From Strongylocentrotus droebachiensis (taxonomy: Eukaryota; Echinodermata; Echinoidea; Camarodonta; Strongylocentrotidae), in the NCBI GenBank assembly GCA_035222895.1, contig JAVYIG010000311.1, positions 53,501-117,500 on the forward strand: a stretch of 64,000 nt of DNA, given 5' to 3'. The stretch's first letter is position 1, and every line of letters starts with the position of its first letter. Positions 1 to 43,880 of this stretch are shown piece after piece. The translations under genes and the position numbers were made by a program. The notes under the pieces are model-generated. The model saw only the letters and a program-made list of their open reading frames with translations, had not been told where the DNA came from and searched no databases.

Positions 1-19590
<19,590 letters not shown>

Positions 19591-19756
19591 GGAGGGAGGG
19601 TGTTGAGAAGGTGGCACAGCTTATTAGGACCGAGATGGAATTTGCGATGAAACCTTCTGTGAGGTTACCTGTGAAAGTGAATGTTCGACTGACGTGACAC
19701 ACTCAAAGAAATGGACTTGTGGAGAGGGAGGGTTTTGATTAGATGGCACAGCCGAT
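19591..19756 (+). pseudogene. Tandem relics of the POLQ terminal exon in the 3' flank
   Basis: Directly after the POLQ stop, bases 19591-19723 repeat the last about 135 bases of the coding exon, including GGTGGCACAGCTTATTA and AAAGAAATGGACTTGTG. A third, much shorter copy starts at about 19723 (GAGGGAGGGTTTTGA, then ATGGCACAGC). The period is about 133 bases. The copies lie in the probable 3' UTR and have lost codons, so they do not extend the protein. Confidence 0.85.
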
Positions 19757-20495
19757 CTGTGATTGAAAACTCTTAATGACTTTTGTCTCATTTCATAAGT
19801 CAACTCATTGCCACATTTTCCTCTGTCTGTCTCTTTCTTTCTCCCTCCCTCCTTCTTTCTCCCCCCTCTTATCTCCCTTTTCTTCACTTCTTGTTTTAGT
19901 ATAGGTATGATCAATTTTGGATTCCATTTTGAGAGTAAATTTTGCAAAAATCATATATGCACACTCATTCATCAATGAATTTATCAATGAATTTGGTTTA
20001 AGCAAGTATTCATATCAAATTCAATATTTTGTAATATTCAAAATTTTCACATTTTCATATTTCACTGAATGTTGATATTGCAGTATATTGTTATGAAATG
20101 AACTACAGGTGTAAAGAAAAATATTGATGAAATGTGTATTTGTACGCCTATTCCATTTTTTATTATTGTGTAAATATAAACATTTCTATTTGAATGAATT
20201 TTACATTTTAACTATCTACTTTGTAAATCTGCATGTATGTAATGATGTGTATATATATATATATATCTTTATGCAAATTTACTCAGGTAATGCAATGCTT
20301 TTCTAGAATTTCTATGTATGAATTTTCCAATTTTATCTGCATGTATTCAAATTATGCACTGCTGACATATGTATTGTATATCTCATTCACTATACCACGC
20401 TATAAATATGTCATAACGAGAGAGACTACTTTTCCAAACACAGACACTCAGCCAATTGCTTTTGTTGTTAACGTTTATTTTCAACGACAAGAGTC

Positions 20496-20501
20496 AATAA
20501 A
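20496..20501 (+). terminator. Candidate poly(A) signal of POLQ
   Basis: AATAAA is found about 0.9 kb after the POLQ stop. The intervening 3' flank holds the exon relics and AT-rich sequence. Other weaker hexamers are nearby, so this is a guess. Confidence 0.25.
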
Positions 20502-21337
20502 TACGAAAATACATGAAATATTGGAATGAAATACAGTGTGTGCTTGCCTCATTTTAGCATTGACTTGAGTGAAGGGTGATATAATGTACAAAACATCCAT
20601 TTTGGGGTTAACAAAATAACTTCATTTCCTTACTCATTTTGTTCCGTTCCGAAACTTTCAATCACTTGAATGAAGAATTATTGGATCCTGCCACCTAGTG
20701 CTATTATATCGCATACATACATGATTCCAATCAAACAAATTCTCTGCTTGGAGCGAAAATGGCCATTAATTGACTAGAGAAAATACATTAAAAGAAGCCT
20801 CTGGTGTGCTATAAGTATTTGTAGAACAAAAACGGTGCTCTCAGTAACGAGGTAATACAAGTACTTGAAGTTGTTCAAAGATGGTATAACACAGCAAAAT
20901 GTGTATTGTGTTATCAATTTGACAACTCAGATATGAAGCTTTTTTCTTCTGATGATAAGTGCAATCGCTTCACATTTCTGAATCTTATGCAAGTGCTCAG
21001 TGACTATGCACAAGTCCTTTGATACGTGCGCTTGCTCTTCATTTTACAAGTTAAAACATTTTACACATAAAAATTGCTGCAGTCTGTCACGCCATATCTG
21101 AACAATCTCAAAAGTAAATTAATCCATTCAATACCATAATCTTTCCTGGAACACACATCTCTATAGGGCTTTGCTACATAAAACGCTTTAGCGAAGTAGC
21201 ATCCAGCCTTAACATTTTGTACATTTCATATATACATTGACTAACACACAAAAATATGATCACCCTGATATAACAATAAGAAATGCAATGGAGACATTCA
21301 ACATGCCTCACTGTACAAATATTTACACTTTACAGTT

Positions 21338-21343
21338 TTTATT
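21338..21343 (-). terminator. Candidate poly(A) signal of KDM1A
   Basis: TTTATT on the plus strand gives AATAAA on the minus strand, about 1.1 kb beyond the KDM1A stop. A second candidate is at 21567-21572. Either would leave a gap of more than 800 bases to the POLQ 3' end. Confidence 0.25.
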
Positions 21344-22239
21344 TAATTGCTTCGTATTTACAACCTTAGTTGAAGGGTCATCTCCCTAGAAAGGCTAGAT
21401 AACCCAGCTCCCTGAATCTAAATTACCCACAAATATTTAGAAAGGCAAGCGATTTGTGTTGGCCTTTTAATAAACACACACAATATTAAAGGAGTTTGTT
21501 TGTTTTACCTGCCTGCAAAGAAAGCAAGTGTATGCTTGTAAGCAAGCAACCAGGGGACCTATGGCTTTATTAAAAACCTTTCCCAGTGAATTGGTAATGA
21601 GGAATAATGCCTTACCAAAGGGCACTAGCTCATTGCTTTTCTTTCAAACCCGGGACCTCCCGTTCTGTGCTTTACAGTAGTTTGGACTGAGGTAAGACTT
21701 TCATGTATAAACAAGCACAGTTCAAATCAGTGCTTGATATATTATAAAGTAACTTATGTGCAAATTGCCCGCTAGCAAAAGAGAGAAAATCTGTGGTATA
21801 GTCATTTCATTTCCATTTTTTGGCTCCAAGAACAAATTGGAAAAAGTCAAACATTAAGAACGCTTATCGTAAGGTGACAATTGTGCAAGTGTTGTTTGAT
21901 TCTTTCAATCAACCATGTTCTGTTCTACAGAAAGTGCATATCATAGTTCAGCTTATATTGCCTACTGCAGAAGATACCACAGGGTGATGGCATACACAGA
22001 GATAAGGCCATTTCATTCCATCTAGCTCAATTCCTAAAGTTAACCCATTTACTACTGGACCATCCAGTTCCTGAAGAGAATATCTTTCAGGAAACAGAAT
22101 AAAGATGTCAATGACAGTTCCAAAGGTACAGAGATAAACAAAAGTTTCTTTATCACAGGCAATGGGATAACACACCACTTGCGAGAATGTCCTGTAGGAA
22201 ATTGGACTAAGACATCGATGACAGTTCTGCAAATACAGA

Positions 22240-22432
22240 TACAGTCAAACCTGCTTTGGTGACCACCTGTCTACAACAATCACATTGTTTGTTTCCCTTG
22301 AAAATGGATTCTCATTGAAACATGTACAAAAGGAACCTGTCTACAAAGAACACCTGTCTACAAAGAACACCTGTCTACAAAAAGCACACTTTTGTTTCCC
22401 TTGGGCGGTTGCTGTAGACAGGTTTGACTGTA
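22240..22432. mobile_element. Tc1-like inverted-repeat element, family B
   Basis: Copy just beyond the KDM1A stop, from ACAGTCAAACCTGCTTTGG to ACAGGTTTGACTGTA. It contains a small internal triplication of ACCTGTCTACAAA. It would lie in the KDM1A 3' UTR. Confidence 0.8.
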
Positions 22433-22459
22433 TGTAACAGTTCTCTTCCAAGTCTGATT

Positions 22460-35294
<12,835 letters not shown>

Positions 35295-36211
35295 TCTTTC
35301 AAACAAAAATGCGAAATATGATGCAAATTAAGACCGGAAAGAGTAAATCCCGATGTAAGAAATCCTTCTTCGCTAACCCTTTCGTTCCCGTATTTTACAC
35401 GCACTCCTTTGTTGTATTATTCAGGTCGAAGGTGAAATCAATCAACTGATGCATTGTGGGCAATGACTAAATTAAATTAGATTTTGATCGCCATGATTGT
35501 GTGATCCGGTTGATTTGTCAGTCAAATTTCATTTCATAGATACATTTATCGAAATTAAACCCTTCTCAAATTCATCAAAATGATGTCATCTGGGAATTTT
35601 CCTCCCAACGCCTACCAGTCTTTATCATCTAGAGGGATGAGGGTAAGGAAACATTTTGACGAAATTTTGTTCACAGTGACTGAACCTGTGAATAGAACTG
35701 ACTGTGTGTGATCATGATTCGGGACGTCATTGAATGCGTGAGTGTATAATCTGTGTGTGTGTGATATACTGTGTGCGTGATATACTGTGTGCGTTTCGTC
35801 GTCGCCTCCTCCGTCGATTCCGCGACGGAACAAGCCGGGCGGAACAAGATCGACTTGTTTTGTTGTGTATATGAAAAGTTATTTAATCATTATAACGAAA
35901 AATCAACTCATCCCCGAAAAGGAAGATTGCACTTTGTCATGATACTTCTTACTATATGATCAAAAAGTGTAATATATGTTTATTTCACTATAGTCATATT
36001 ATATATGTTTCTCTCACTGCGCGGTCGGTCGCGGGCTGCTGGACACAGTCAGACCGCAGCGTGCGCGATAATGAGGCTGTGCGGCAATTTTTATTCAGAT
36101 TCCCGTTCGGTGAAAAGCTCGCTTACAACGCTCTCGTAAAACACGAGACCAACCACGGGATTTTGGTAGCATCATTTTGTCGCCCTCGTATGGCTTACAG
36201 TGCAATTCATC
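35295..36211. promoter_or_regulatory. KDM1A upstream region, possibly bidirectional
   Basis: About 0.9 kb between the KDM1A start codon (minus) and the candidate exon at 36212 (plus). It has two local CpG-containing patches, near 35800-35850 and 36010-36070, and no TATA box in the expected place for either strand. Head-to-head spacing of this size would fit a shared promoter, but no transcription start can be read from the sequence. Confidence 0.3.
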
Positions 36212-37640
36212 ATGGCGGAATCGTGGGGTAAGTCAATCTCTGAAATTTTCGCTGTTCTTTGACACCAAATTTGCCCAAATTAGTTAGATTTTGCGCTTAC
36301 TTTTATCGCAAACAAAAAGAGCGTTTTTTAGTCCTCGGAAATTAACTACTCATTACATAGTGTCGTATTTTGCTTGTTCCTGACTGGTATTGATAATATT
36401 ATTTCGAATTTTTGCATCCTACGTCGTCTTTGATAACCAGTCCATCGTTTGATGTTGAAAACACGTAGATGCAAGTAATGTTTGAATAAGAAATATGCCC
36501 AAATTATTGGACTATATTTTGGAAATCTACCGGAAGTAGACGGAAAATGATTCGAAACCGCGGGGAATTGCTATGGCTACGGCCTTTTAGTCAGGAATGG
36601 CGGGGTTTCTTGTGTGTCGCTGTGCCATTGTGTGGCGCATACAGCAGGAATTTATGTAGTCCCATGTGTATATATTTTTGTCAGCTTTTTAGTTTTTGTT
36701 GTCGCAAATCGACAGCAATGTAAATAAATCGACTGCTCATTAGTCATTGCTATTCATTATAAATCTAGATCAAATGATATGTTTTAAATGTATATTTACA
36801 CGGGTTTAAACATGTTTAGACAAGTAATGAAGGGGTTTGGTAACTGATCAAATTGTTTTGTACTGGAATCCTGAGCTGAGCGAGTGAGCTGAGCTGAGCT
36901 CAGTGAGCTGGATATTAAAATGACAAATTACTTAAACTAAAGGATAATTAATTATATTAATTTGGGATTCTCAAACTTTGGTTCTGCCTTCTGCTCAACT
37001 CAAACCTTACAGCCAGCCACAGAAATAAGCAGCATTTCCTTGTGCGAGTTGTAGACCTATGATTATGAACAGAGCAGAATTAAAACAAAAAGCCAAAGGT
37101 AAACACTTACATTTTAGAACTTGTGCACATCTTCAAAAATGAAGGGAAAACTTCATGAATCTGACACCTGTAATTTGTTTTCATTTAAAAAAATAAATTT
37201 GAAAGCAAGCCAGTTTTGTCTACCATAAATGGCTAGCTACTTTGATAAGATCTTTTCAAATCCCCATACATTGAACTAAGACATTTTAATTATTCTTCTT
37301 ATCATTTGTTGTTGTTTTTCTGACAGACGCACTCAACCATCGAAGCTTGCGGGACATTGACAGACATCACACATCAGTCTCCATTGCATTCCTGGATCAA
37401 CATTTGCTGGACTCCATGCCTTTGTTCGTTTTAATGGTTATTTATTTGAAGACTCAACCGCAGTTTTGCTTCACGTTGGAACAAACAATCTTGAACGGGG
37501 AGTTTGGGAGAAGGACGAGAAGGATTTTGTTCAGTTTATTCCTTTCAATAAAACAAAAATCTCTGATACTTCCAAAGTTCCAAGGTGGGATTCCGGAGCT
37601 TCACACGAACAAAGCATTTATTATATTAATAGAAAACTGA
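36212..37640 (+). CDS. Candidate two-exon ORF of unknown function
   Basis: A first exon ATGGCGGAATCGTGGG at 36212-36227 has an excellent donor (G/GTAAGT). An acceptor at 37326 (TTTTTCTGACAG) joins it in phase to an open frame ending at 37640: MAESW, then DALNHRSLRDIDRHH. The predicted product is 109 aa, with no domain I recognise. The frame overlaps a different frame that carries SGNH-like sequence, so the second exon may be a decayed element rather than a gene. The first exon could also be a non-coding 5' exon of the downstream HDX-like gene, because its phase does not fit the homeobox exon directly. Confidence 0.25.
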
Positions 37641-37756
37641 CTGAACTGTCACCTTTATACAATTTAACAATACTTAACTCTAATAATACTTTTATTCTCA
37701 GCGACACATTTTATGCGTGTGATGGTCTCAACATAAATGTCAAAGTCAGTTTATAA
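37357..37756 (+). pseudogene. Fragment resembling an SGNH/GDSL-hydrolase-like domain
   Basis: One frame is open from a TGA near 37355 to 37756 and reads PGSTFAGLHAFVRF, then LLHVGTNNLERGVWEKDE, and near the end CDGLNIN. The HVGTN block and the late DGLxxN block match the spacing of the Asn-containing block and of the Asp/His block region of SGNH proteins found beside invertebrate mobile elements. The catalytic histidine is replaced (DGLNIN rather than DGLHxN) and the Ser block is missing or frameshifted. It is probably a dead fragment. Confidence 0.45.
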
Positions 37757-40700
37757 ATAAAATATAAATATTAGAAAATGCAAATTTTATTTGTAGTCCT
37801 ATCGCATTTATTATTTGTAGTAGTGTTAAATAATACATTTTTTTGTCCATTTACTAGGCTATTCAGAAGAAACCAGACCTGGTTTTCTTTTGGGTTAGTT
37901 GATTAAGAAATGTGAATTAAACAGACCTGTTAAATAATAGCCCCCCCCCCCCCCCCCCCCCACAAAAGAAAAAATCTTTTTAAAAGATATATTTTGCAGA
38001 TTTGTATTTCATCCAGAAATAGTACCTACACAGGGTAAACATAATATAAATAGTCAAGCATTGACATATTTTGATATGTTGGTGATGATGATTGTGATGG
38101 TGGTGATGGCGACGGTGGAGATGATGGCTATGGTGATGATAATGATGACGGTGATTATGATGATGGCAGTGGTGATGATGTCGGTGGTGATGGCGATCAT
38201 GATGGATATGGTGATGATAATGATGACAGTGATCATGATGACGATGATTATCTTGATGGCAATGCTGATGGTGGTGATGATGAGGGTGATTATGATGGCA
38301 ATGCTGGTCGTTAACGTGATGGTGATGATGGCAATTAATGGCGATGTAGGTGGTGCATGGTGATGATCATGATGACGGTGATTATGATTGTGATGCAATG
38401 CTAATGGTGGTGATGATGATGTAGGTGGTGACGGCGATGATGGCTATGGTGATGATGATAATGATTGTGATGGCGATGACGATTGTGATTGTGTTAATGA
38501 TGTTGAAGATGAAAAATTAGAATTCTACAAGTTTTATTTGAGCCCTTCAGCCCACCGCACACTTATATTTCTATCCAAGGGTCATATTACACACAAACAA
38601 ACCCCGAAAATAAATTTCCAGATATATATATATTCCGCGGGTCACTTTAAAACAAAATCAAACAGAAAAGAGAATAAGGGAAAGAATTTTGTTATATTTT
38701 ATTTCCAGGAATACACATGAACTGGAGTAACACAATTGACAAAAGAATTATGAAATAAAATATTACCATCATCGAATGTCTGGGAATTACCAAAAGAAAT
38801 TCCTGTTTAAGGCTCTTCTAATTAGCCCATGGTTTACAAATATAAAAACACATTTCAGAACTTTTACAACCATGAAATTAATAGCATGGGAACAATCATA
38901 TTTTCAATTTTCAATAACATTGCCCCCCCCCCCCCCCCTGAAAGTTTGTATTTACACAAACATACATTTCATAACGAATAATGTGTCTTCTTTGTTAAAA
39001 TGATATCAAAGCCTGGCCAAAAATAGCCTTTATAGACACTTAAATCCCCTCTTCTGTCCCTAGAGCTGGAATTCTATATTGTACTTGTGTGCGTATCCGT
39101 ATACAACTTTGTACTTTCCGTTCACTTCTATAATTATGTAGCGAATGAGTATCGTACACAATAATAAGTATGTGGGGCAATACAAAAGCCTCTACGACCG
39201 GGGGTTACGCACACGAGAGTAATTCATGAATATCCCTAATCTCCGTCTATTTTCCGTGCGTGTTCACGTATAGCGCGCAGACTGGTTGGACCGCGAATCG
39301 ACGCAAAGCTATATATAACGTGGTATCCCCCGGTTGATCTCGATGCGAAACGCTCGTCGATCGGCCATGTCTTATTTTCCGCCGGAGTCTATTATGCATC
39401 AGCTACTACTTTGCTTGTTCCTGACTGGTATTGAGACAGACATTGACAGGAAGTATAATATTATGTTAGGAAAATATCTACATTATGTGGTAAGCCAAAA
39501 TTCAGCGAGATGCACCCCCGATAAAAATGGTTATTTAACGTGTATATCCGACTCTTCAAATATTTTTGTTTGCAAGTTTTTTTTGGTGTTTTTTCACATT
39601 TTGAAACTTCACTCACTATTTATTGAATAGTACATTATAATGTTTATAGTTCTGGCTCAATATTCATGACGAATTCAATGTCATTAAATGAATCCTGAGC
39701 ATAGCAGAAAGATGAGAACTGTGCCATGTTTTTGCTTATTACGTATTCATGAGGAGCAAATTCGTGCATACGATATGAATAAATGGAAGCGAATTCGCGC
39801 ACGCTGCGGTCTGACTGGACAGCAGCTAGACGGGGTGATTTGCCATCATATTTAATCACCTAATCATTATCATAATACGTTGCCAATTTGGAAACTGTAA
39901 CTTTTTAAGGACCTTTAAGAGGAGCCTGAAACGGAATAATTGTGAATATGTTTTTGGAGTGCCTGTTTAAACTCATTTATATCTAAATTGCAATCAATAC
40001 AAAATCTAGTATTATAGAATAGACATTAACTAAGCGCCTACAGATCCTTACTTATTGATAAGCATAATAATATGGAAAAAATTGGTTTGCCTTCAATTAT
40101 GTTGTTGCCAAATCAAATTAAGATCAATTTCAAGCTAGAATAGTGGTATGGACACAAGAAGACGAAGAAGAAGAAGAATGGTCATGATTATGATCTAGTA
40201 ATGATGAAGGATATAAATGGTGATGATGATGATGATAACAATATTAAAACAAATAAGCCTAATCATGATCAATAATGTTTATTAAGTATCATTATTATTA
40301 TTATCATCAGCCTATATCATCGTCATAATAATAATGATAAAGGTGATAACGATAATTGTAATAATAATGGTAAACAATAAAAAGTAATTTCATGATAATT
40401 TTTTTTTTTAAATAGCAAGTATAAATTGATAACATGTCAGTTGGTTTAGTGGAAAATTTACAATTATTGCCATTGGATTTCCATTTGATTCAACTTGCAC
40501 ATAACAATACAATACAATACAATACGATACACGTAGGCCTACAATGTTAATTTAAAAAATGGTGTGACTTTTAATATATACCCTGTTTGTTTGATAAATA
40601 TGATTTGAGTTATTCATATTTTACATGCTTATCTTCGATTCTTCTTTGCAAATTTTAGAAATGTGGCAGTCCTTTTTGTATATTTTTGTTTTGGAATATT

Positions 40701-40880
40701 TTTAAACAAAACGATTTATTCTTCAATAAATATTATTCATAATGAAAATTGTCCTTATTTAAAAATTATGCATGAGACCATCAAGATCTTTCCATACCCA
40801 TCACTGTAGGCCTATACATTGTGGCAATTATACCCAATTTGATTATCTCAATAAAAAAACAAGTCATACGGGTGTAATTT
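37757..40880. other. Repeat-rich interval without recognised exons
   Basis: Contains the GAT minisatellite, C runs near 37940 and 38920, a weak TATA-like TATATATAACG near 39308 with no gene attached, segments repeated from the 36 kb region, and an AAT/GAT-rich stretch at 40.2-40.4 kb. Confidence 0.6.
38065..38510 (+). repeat. Degenerate GATGGTGATGAT minisatellite
   Basis: About 450 bases of interrupted GATGAT/GGTGATG repeats with GTGATTATGATGGC-type variants. Both-strand ORFs are low complexity. Confidence 0.9.
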
Positions 40881-41049
40881 GCCATCAGGCAGGCGCGGAT
40901 CCAGGATTTTTTAGGGGGGGGGGGCCCAAATTTGAAATTATGCGAGCCAAATATTGGTACGTAATGGTGACCAACAGTGACGTAATGCGGGGGGGGGGTC
41001 GGTGCAGGGAGGGGCGATTTTCCCCCTCCCTCCTCCGCGGAACGCGGAA

Positions 41050-42815
41050 GCTTTGACGTTTCATTAAATTATTAGAGAAAGAAGACGATTCGTTGTACCA
41101 TTCTCGAAAATAATTCTCTTCTGAATTAAGTTTTTCCCCTCCCGCGCGAAGCGCAAATTTTTTTATGATTTATTAAATTATTAGAGAAAAAAGACGATTC
41201 CTTGTCAAGCTTTCGACTCTTAATCCTCGTCTGAATTTAGGTTCACCCCCCCCCCCCCTCCCGCGCGAAGCGCGGAAGCTTCAAAATTTCCTTAAATCAT
41301 TAGAGAAAGAAGACGATTCGTTGTACCATTCTCGAAAATAATTCTCGTCCGAATTTAGTTTTTCCCTTCCCGCGAGAAGCGCGGAAAATGTTACGATTTA
41401 TTAAATTATTAGAGAAAGAAGACGATTCGTTGTCAAGTTTTCGACTCTTTATCCTCGTCTGAATTTAGGTTCACCCCCCCCCTCCCGCACGAAGCGCGGG
41501 AGCTTCTAAATTTCCTTAAATCATTAGAGAAAGAAGACGAACTGTGAACCGTTTTCGAAAATAGTCCTCGTCTGAATTTAGATTCCCCCCCCCCTCCTTC
41601 CGCGCAAAGCGCAAAGCGCGGAAGCTTTTATGTTTCATTAAATCATTAGAGAAACAAGACGATTCGTTGTACAGTTCTCGACTCTTAATCCTTGTCTAAA
41701 TTCAGTCTCCCCCCTCCCCCTCCTGCGCGAAGCGCGGAAGCTTTGACGATTCATTAAATCATTAGAGAAAGAAGACGATTCGTTGAACCGTTTTCGAAAA
41801 TAGTCCTCGTCTGAATTTAGATTCTCCCCCCCCCCCCCCTCCTTCCGGGCAAATCGCGGAAGCTTTTACGTTTCATTAAATCATTAGAGAAACAAGACGA
41901 TTCGTTGTACAGTTCTCGACTCTTAATCCTTGTCTAAATTCAGTCCCCCACCCCTCCCCCTCCTGCGCGAAGCTCGGAAGCTTTGACGATTCATTAAATC
42001 ATTAGAGAAAAAAGACGATTCGTTGTACCGTTCTCGAAAATAATCCTTCTCGGAATTTAGTTCCCCCTTCATCGCGCGGAAGTTTTTACGTTTCATTAAA
42101 TCATTAAAGATTCTTATTAGTGTTCTCGCCTCTGAATCATCCTCTGATTTCAGGTTCCCCCCTCCCGCGCGAAGCGCGGAAGCTTTGGCGTTTCATAAGA
42201 TTATGAGAGAAAGAAGACGATTCGTTGTACCTTTTTGAAAATAGTCCTTGTCTGAATTTAGATTCTCCCCCCCCTGCATCCCGCGCGAAGCGCAGAAGCT
42301 TTACGTTTCATTATATCATTAGAGAAAGAAGACGATTCGTTGTACCGTTCTCGACTCTTAATCCTTGTCTAAATTCAGTCTCCCCCCCCCCCTCCCCCTC
42401 CTGCGCGAAGCGCGGAAGCTTTGACGATTCATTAAATCATTAGAGAAAGAAGACGATTCGTTGTACCGTTCTCGAAAATAATCCTTCTCGGAATTTAGTT
42501 CCCCCTCCATCCCGCGCGAAGCGCGGAAGCTTTTACGTTTCATTAAAGATTCGTATTACCGTTCTCGCCTCTGAATCATCCTCTGAATTCAGGTTCCCCC
42601 CTCCCGCGCGAAGCGCGGAAGCTTTGGCGTTTCATAAGATTATGAGAGAAAGAAGACGATTTGTTGTACCGTTCTCGATTCTTAATACTTGTCTGAATTC
42701 AGCCCCCCCCCCCCCCTCTCCCCTCCTGCGCGACGCTTTGACGTTTCATTAAATTATTAGAGAAAGAAGACGATGCGTTGTACCGTTCTCTATACTTTTA
42801 ATCCTTGTCTGAAGA
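41050..42815. repeat. Minisatellite array, about 16 units of 108-126 bases
   Basis: Each unit has a C-rich run, GCGCGAAGCGCGGAAGCTTT, a CATTAAATCATTAGAGAAA segment, GAAGACGATTCGTTGTAC, and CTGAATTTAG. Counting AGAGAAA anchors (41072, 41183, 41303, 41411, 41525, 41651, 41763, 41884, 42004, 42208, 42322, 42442, 42645, 42761) gives 14 full units plus two shortened ones near 42110 and 42545. Units alternate between TCTCGAAAATAAT and TCTCGACTCTTAAT variants, and a four-unit block of about 436 bases is repeated (41940 and 42376), a higher-order structure. GCGCGAAGCGC can fold into a short hairpin. Confidence 0.92.
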
Positions 42816-42912
42816 TGTTCTTTGTCTGCTCCTTTTTCTTCCTACATCCTCTTCCGATTTGGGGGGACTGCCCCACCCCCCCCCCCCCCCCACCCCCGGG
42901 CTACGCGCCTGC

Positions 42913-43265
42913 GGTCAGATAAACACATTTTGATACCTTGTCTAACCCCGCAAGCTAAGGGGTTTAAGGCAATAAATTACGGTCAGATAAGCATTAAGGG
43001 GCCCGTCTTAGGGCCCCGTCTTAGGGCCCCTGGTGGGGTCGAGGCGGCGGAGCCGGCACCGGAAGCTCAGAGCTTTTAGGCTATTAATTAAGGTCAGATG
43101 AGCATTTCTTTGTATACCTTATTATTTTATGACACTGGCAGGTCACTATTTGGCGTGGGGTCCAGGGGGCGGAGCCCCCGGAAGCTTAGGGGGTTTTAGG
43201 CATTAATCACGGTCAGATGAGCATATTTTGATGCCTCATTATTTTTTAACACTGGCAGTTAACTA
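42913..43265. repeat. Second tandem repeat inside the composite element
   Basis: Four units begin with GGTCAGAT(A/G)A(A/G)CAT and end near CATTAATCAC or TATTAATTAA. The middle units share GGGGTCGAGGCGGCGGAGCC or GGGGTCCAGGGGGCGGAGCC and a GGAAGCT(C/T)AG stretch, and the last two share ACACTGGCAGGT-like sequence. Unit length is about 85-120 bases. No coding content is seen. Confidence 0.7.
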
Positions 43266-43319
43266 TTCTTTCTTTCTTGCTCTCATTCTATTTTATTTCT
43301 CTTTAATATACTTTTTCAA

Positions 43320-43880
43320 AAAAGTGGGGGGGGGGGGAGCTCGGGGTTCCCAAACCCCGCCGTACGTTGGGCCCTGACATGTAGGAATCTCAAGAATCAT
43401 ATTTCTTGCCTGGCTGTAAATTTAGGAATTTGTCATTTTCCAACAAACACATACAAACGTACAAACGTAATTTACTAAAAAATGAGGAAAAATCTCGGAA
43501 ATTATGTCATTTCAGCATTACTTGTAATCCACCGTTGTGTAATTAGAAATAAACCACGTTTGAATTTGATTTCCCCCAAGCCCCCCCCCCCCCCCCTATC
43601 AGTACGCCAGTATCTCCTCTTTTCCTTTTTTCTTTCCTTTTTCTTCCTTCTCTCTTATTTTTTTTATTTGGGGGGGGGGGGGTCAACAGCCTGGGAGGCA
43701 AGGCCCTTTCGCCCCCCCCCCCCCCCCGATCTCCTTCTTCCCCCTTTTCTTTCCTTCTTCCTCTTCTTTCTTTCCCTTTCTCTCCTCTTTCCCTTTCCCT
43801 TCTTTTCCTTTCTTCTCTCTTTTTTTTTTTTTTTTTTTTTTTGTTGCGGGGGGGGGGGGCCAAGGCCCGCTCGGCCCCCC
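43320..43880. repeat. Homopolymer and pyrimidine-rich tract at the right end of the element
   Basis: Long G runs (near 43327 and 43671), C runs (near 43579 and 43715), a CTT-rich pyrimidine tract (43618-43830) and a T run followed by a G run (near 43822-43859). Open frames here encode only Pro, Phe, Leu or Lys/Glu/Arg repeats and are not genes. Confidence 0.8.

Larger units (their letters stand above)
19757..22239. other. Convergent POLQ-KDM1A intergenic interval
   Basis: No coding exon was recognised. The interval contains the likely 3' UTRs of both genes, an AT-rich stretch with a TATATATATATATATC run near 20248, a degenerate short element at about 20869-21106, and a tRNA-like SINE trace near 21560-21720 (minus orientation, with a box B-like GGGTTTGAA). 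Confidence 0.6.

Noticed and set aside
36212..36227. First coding exon of the HDX-like gene
   Set aside because: Its phase (1) does not fit the homeobox exon (0), and recalled vertebrate HDX proteins start right at the homeodomain; it could still be a 5' UTR exon.
38054..38398. Histidine/isoleucine-rich or methionine-rich ORFs
   Set aside because: Translation of a GATGGTGATGAT repeat in both directions.
39300..39365. Promoter with a TATA box
   Set aside because: TATATATAACG is present but no exon or conserved ORF follows.
41050..42815. CRISPR-like array of regularly spaced repeats
   Set aside because: Units are 108-126 bases and the repeat covers the whole unit, with no unique spacers, and the genome is eukaryotic.
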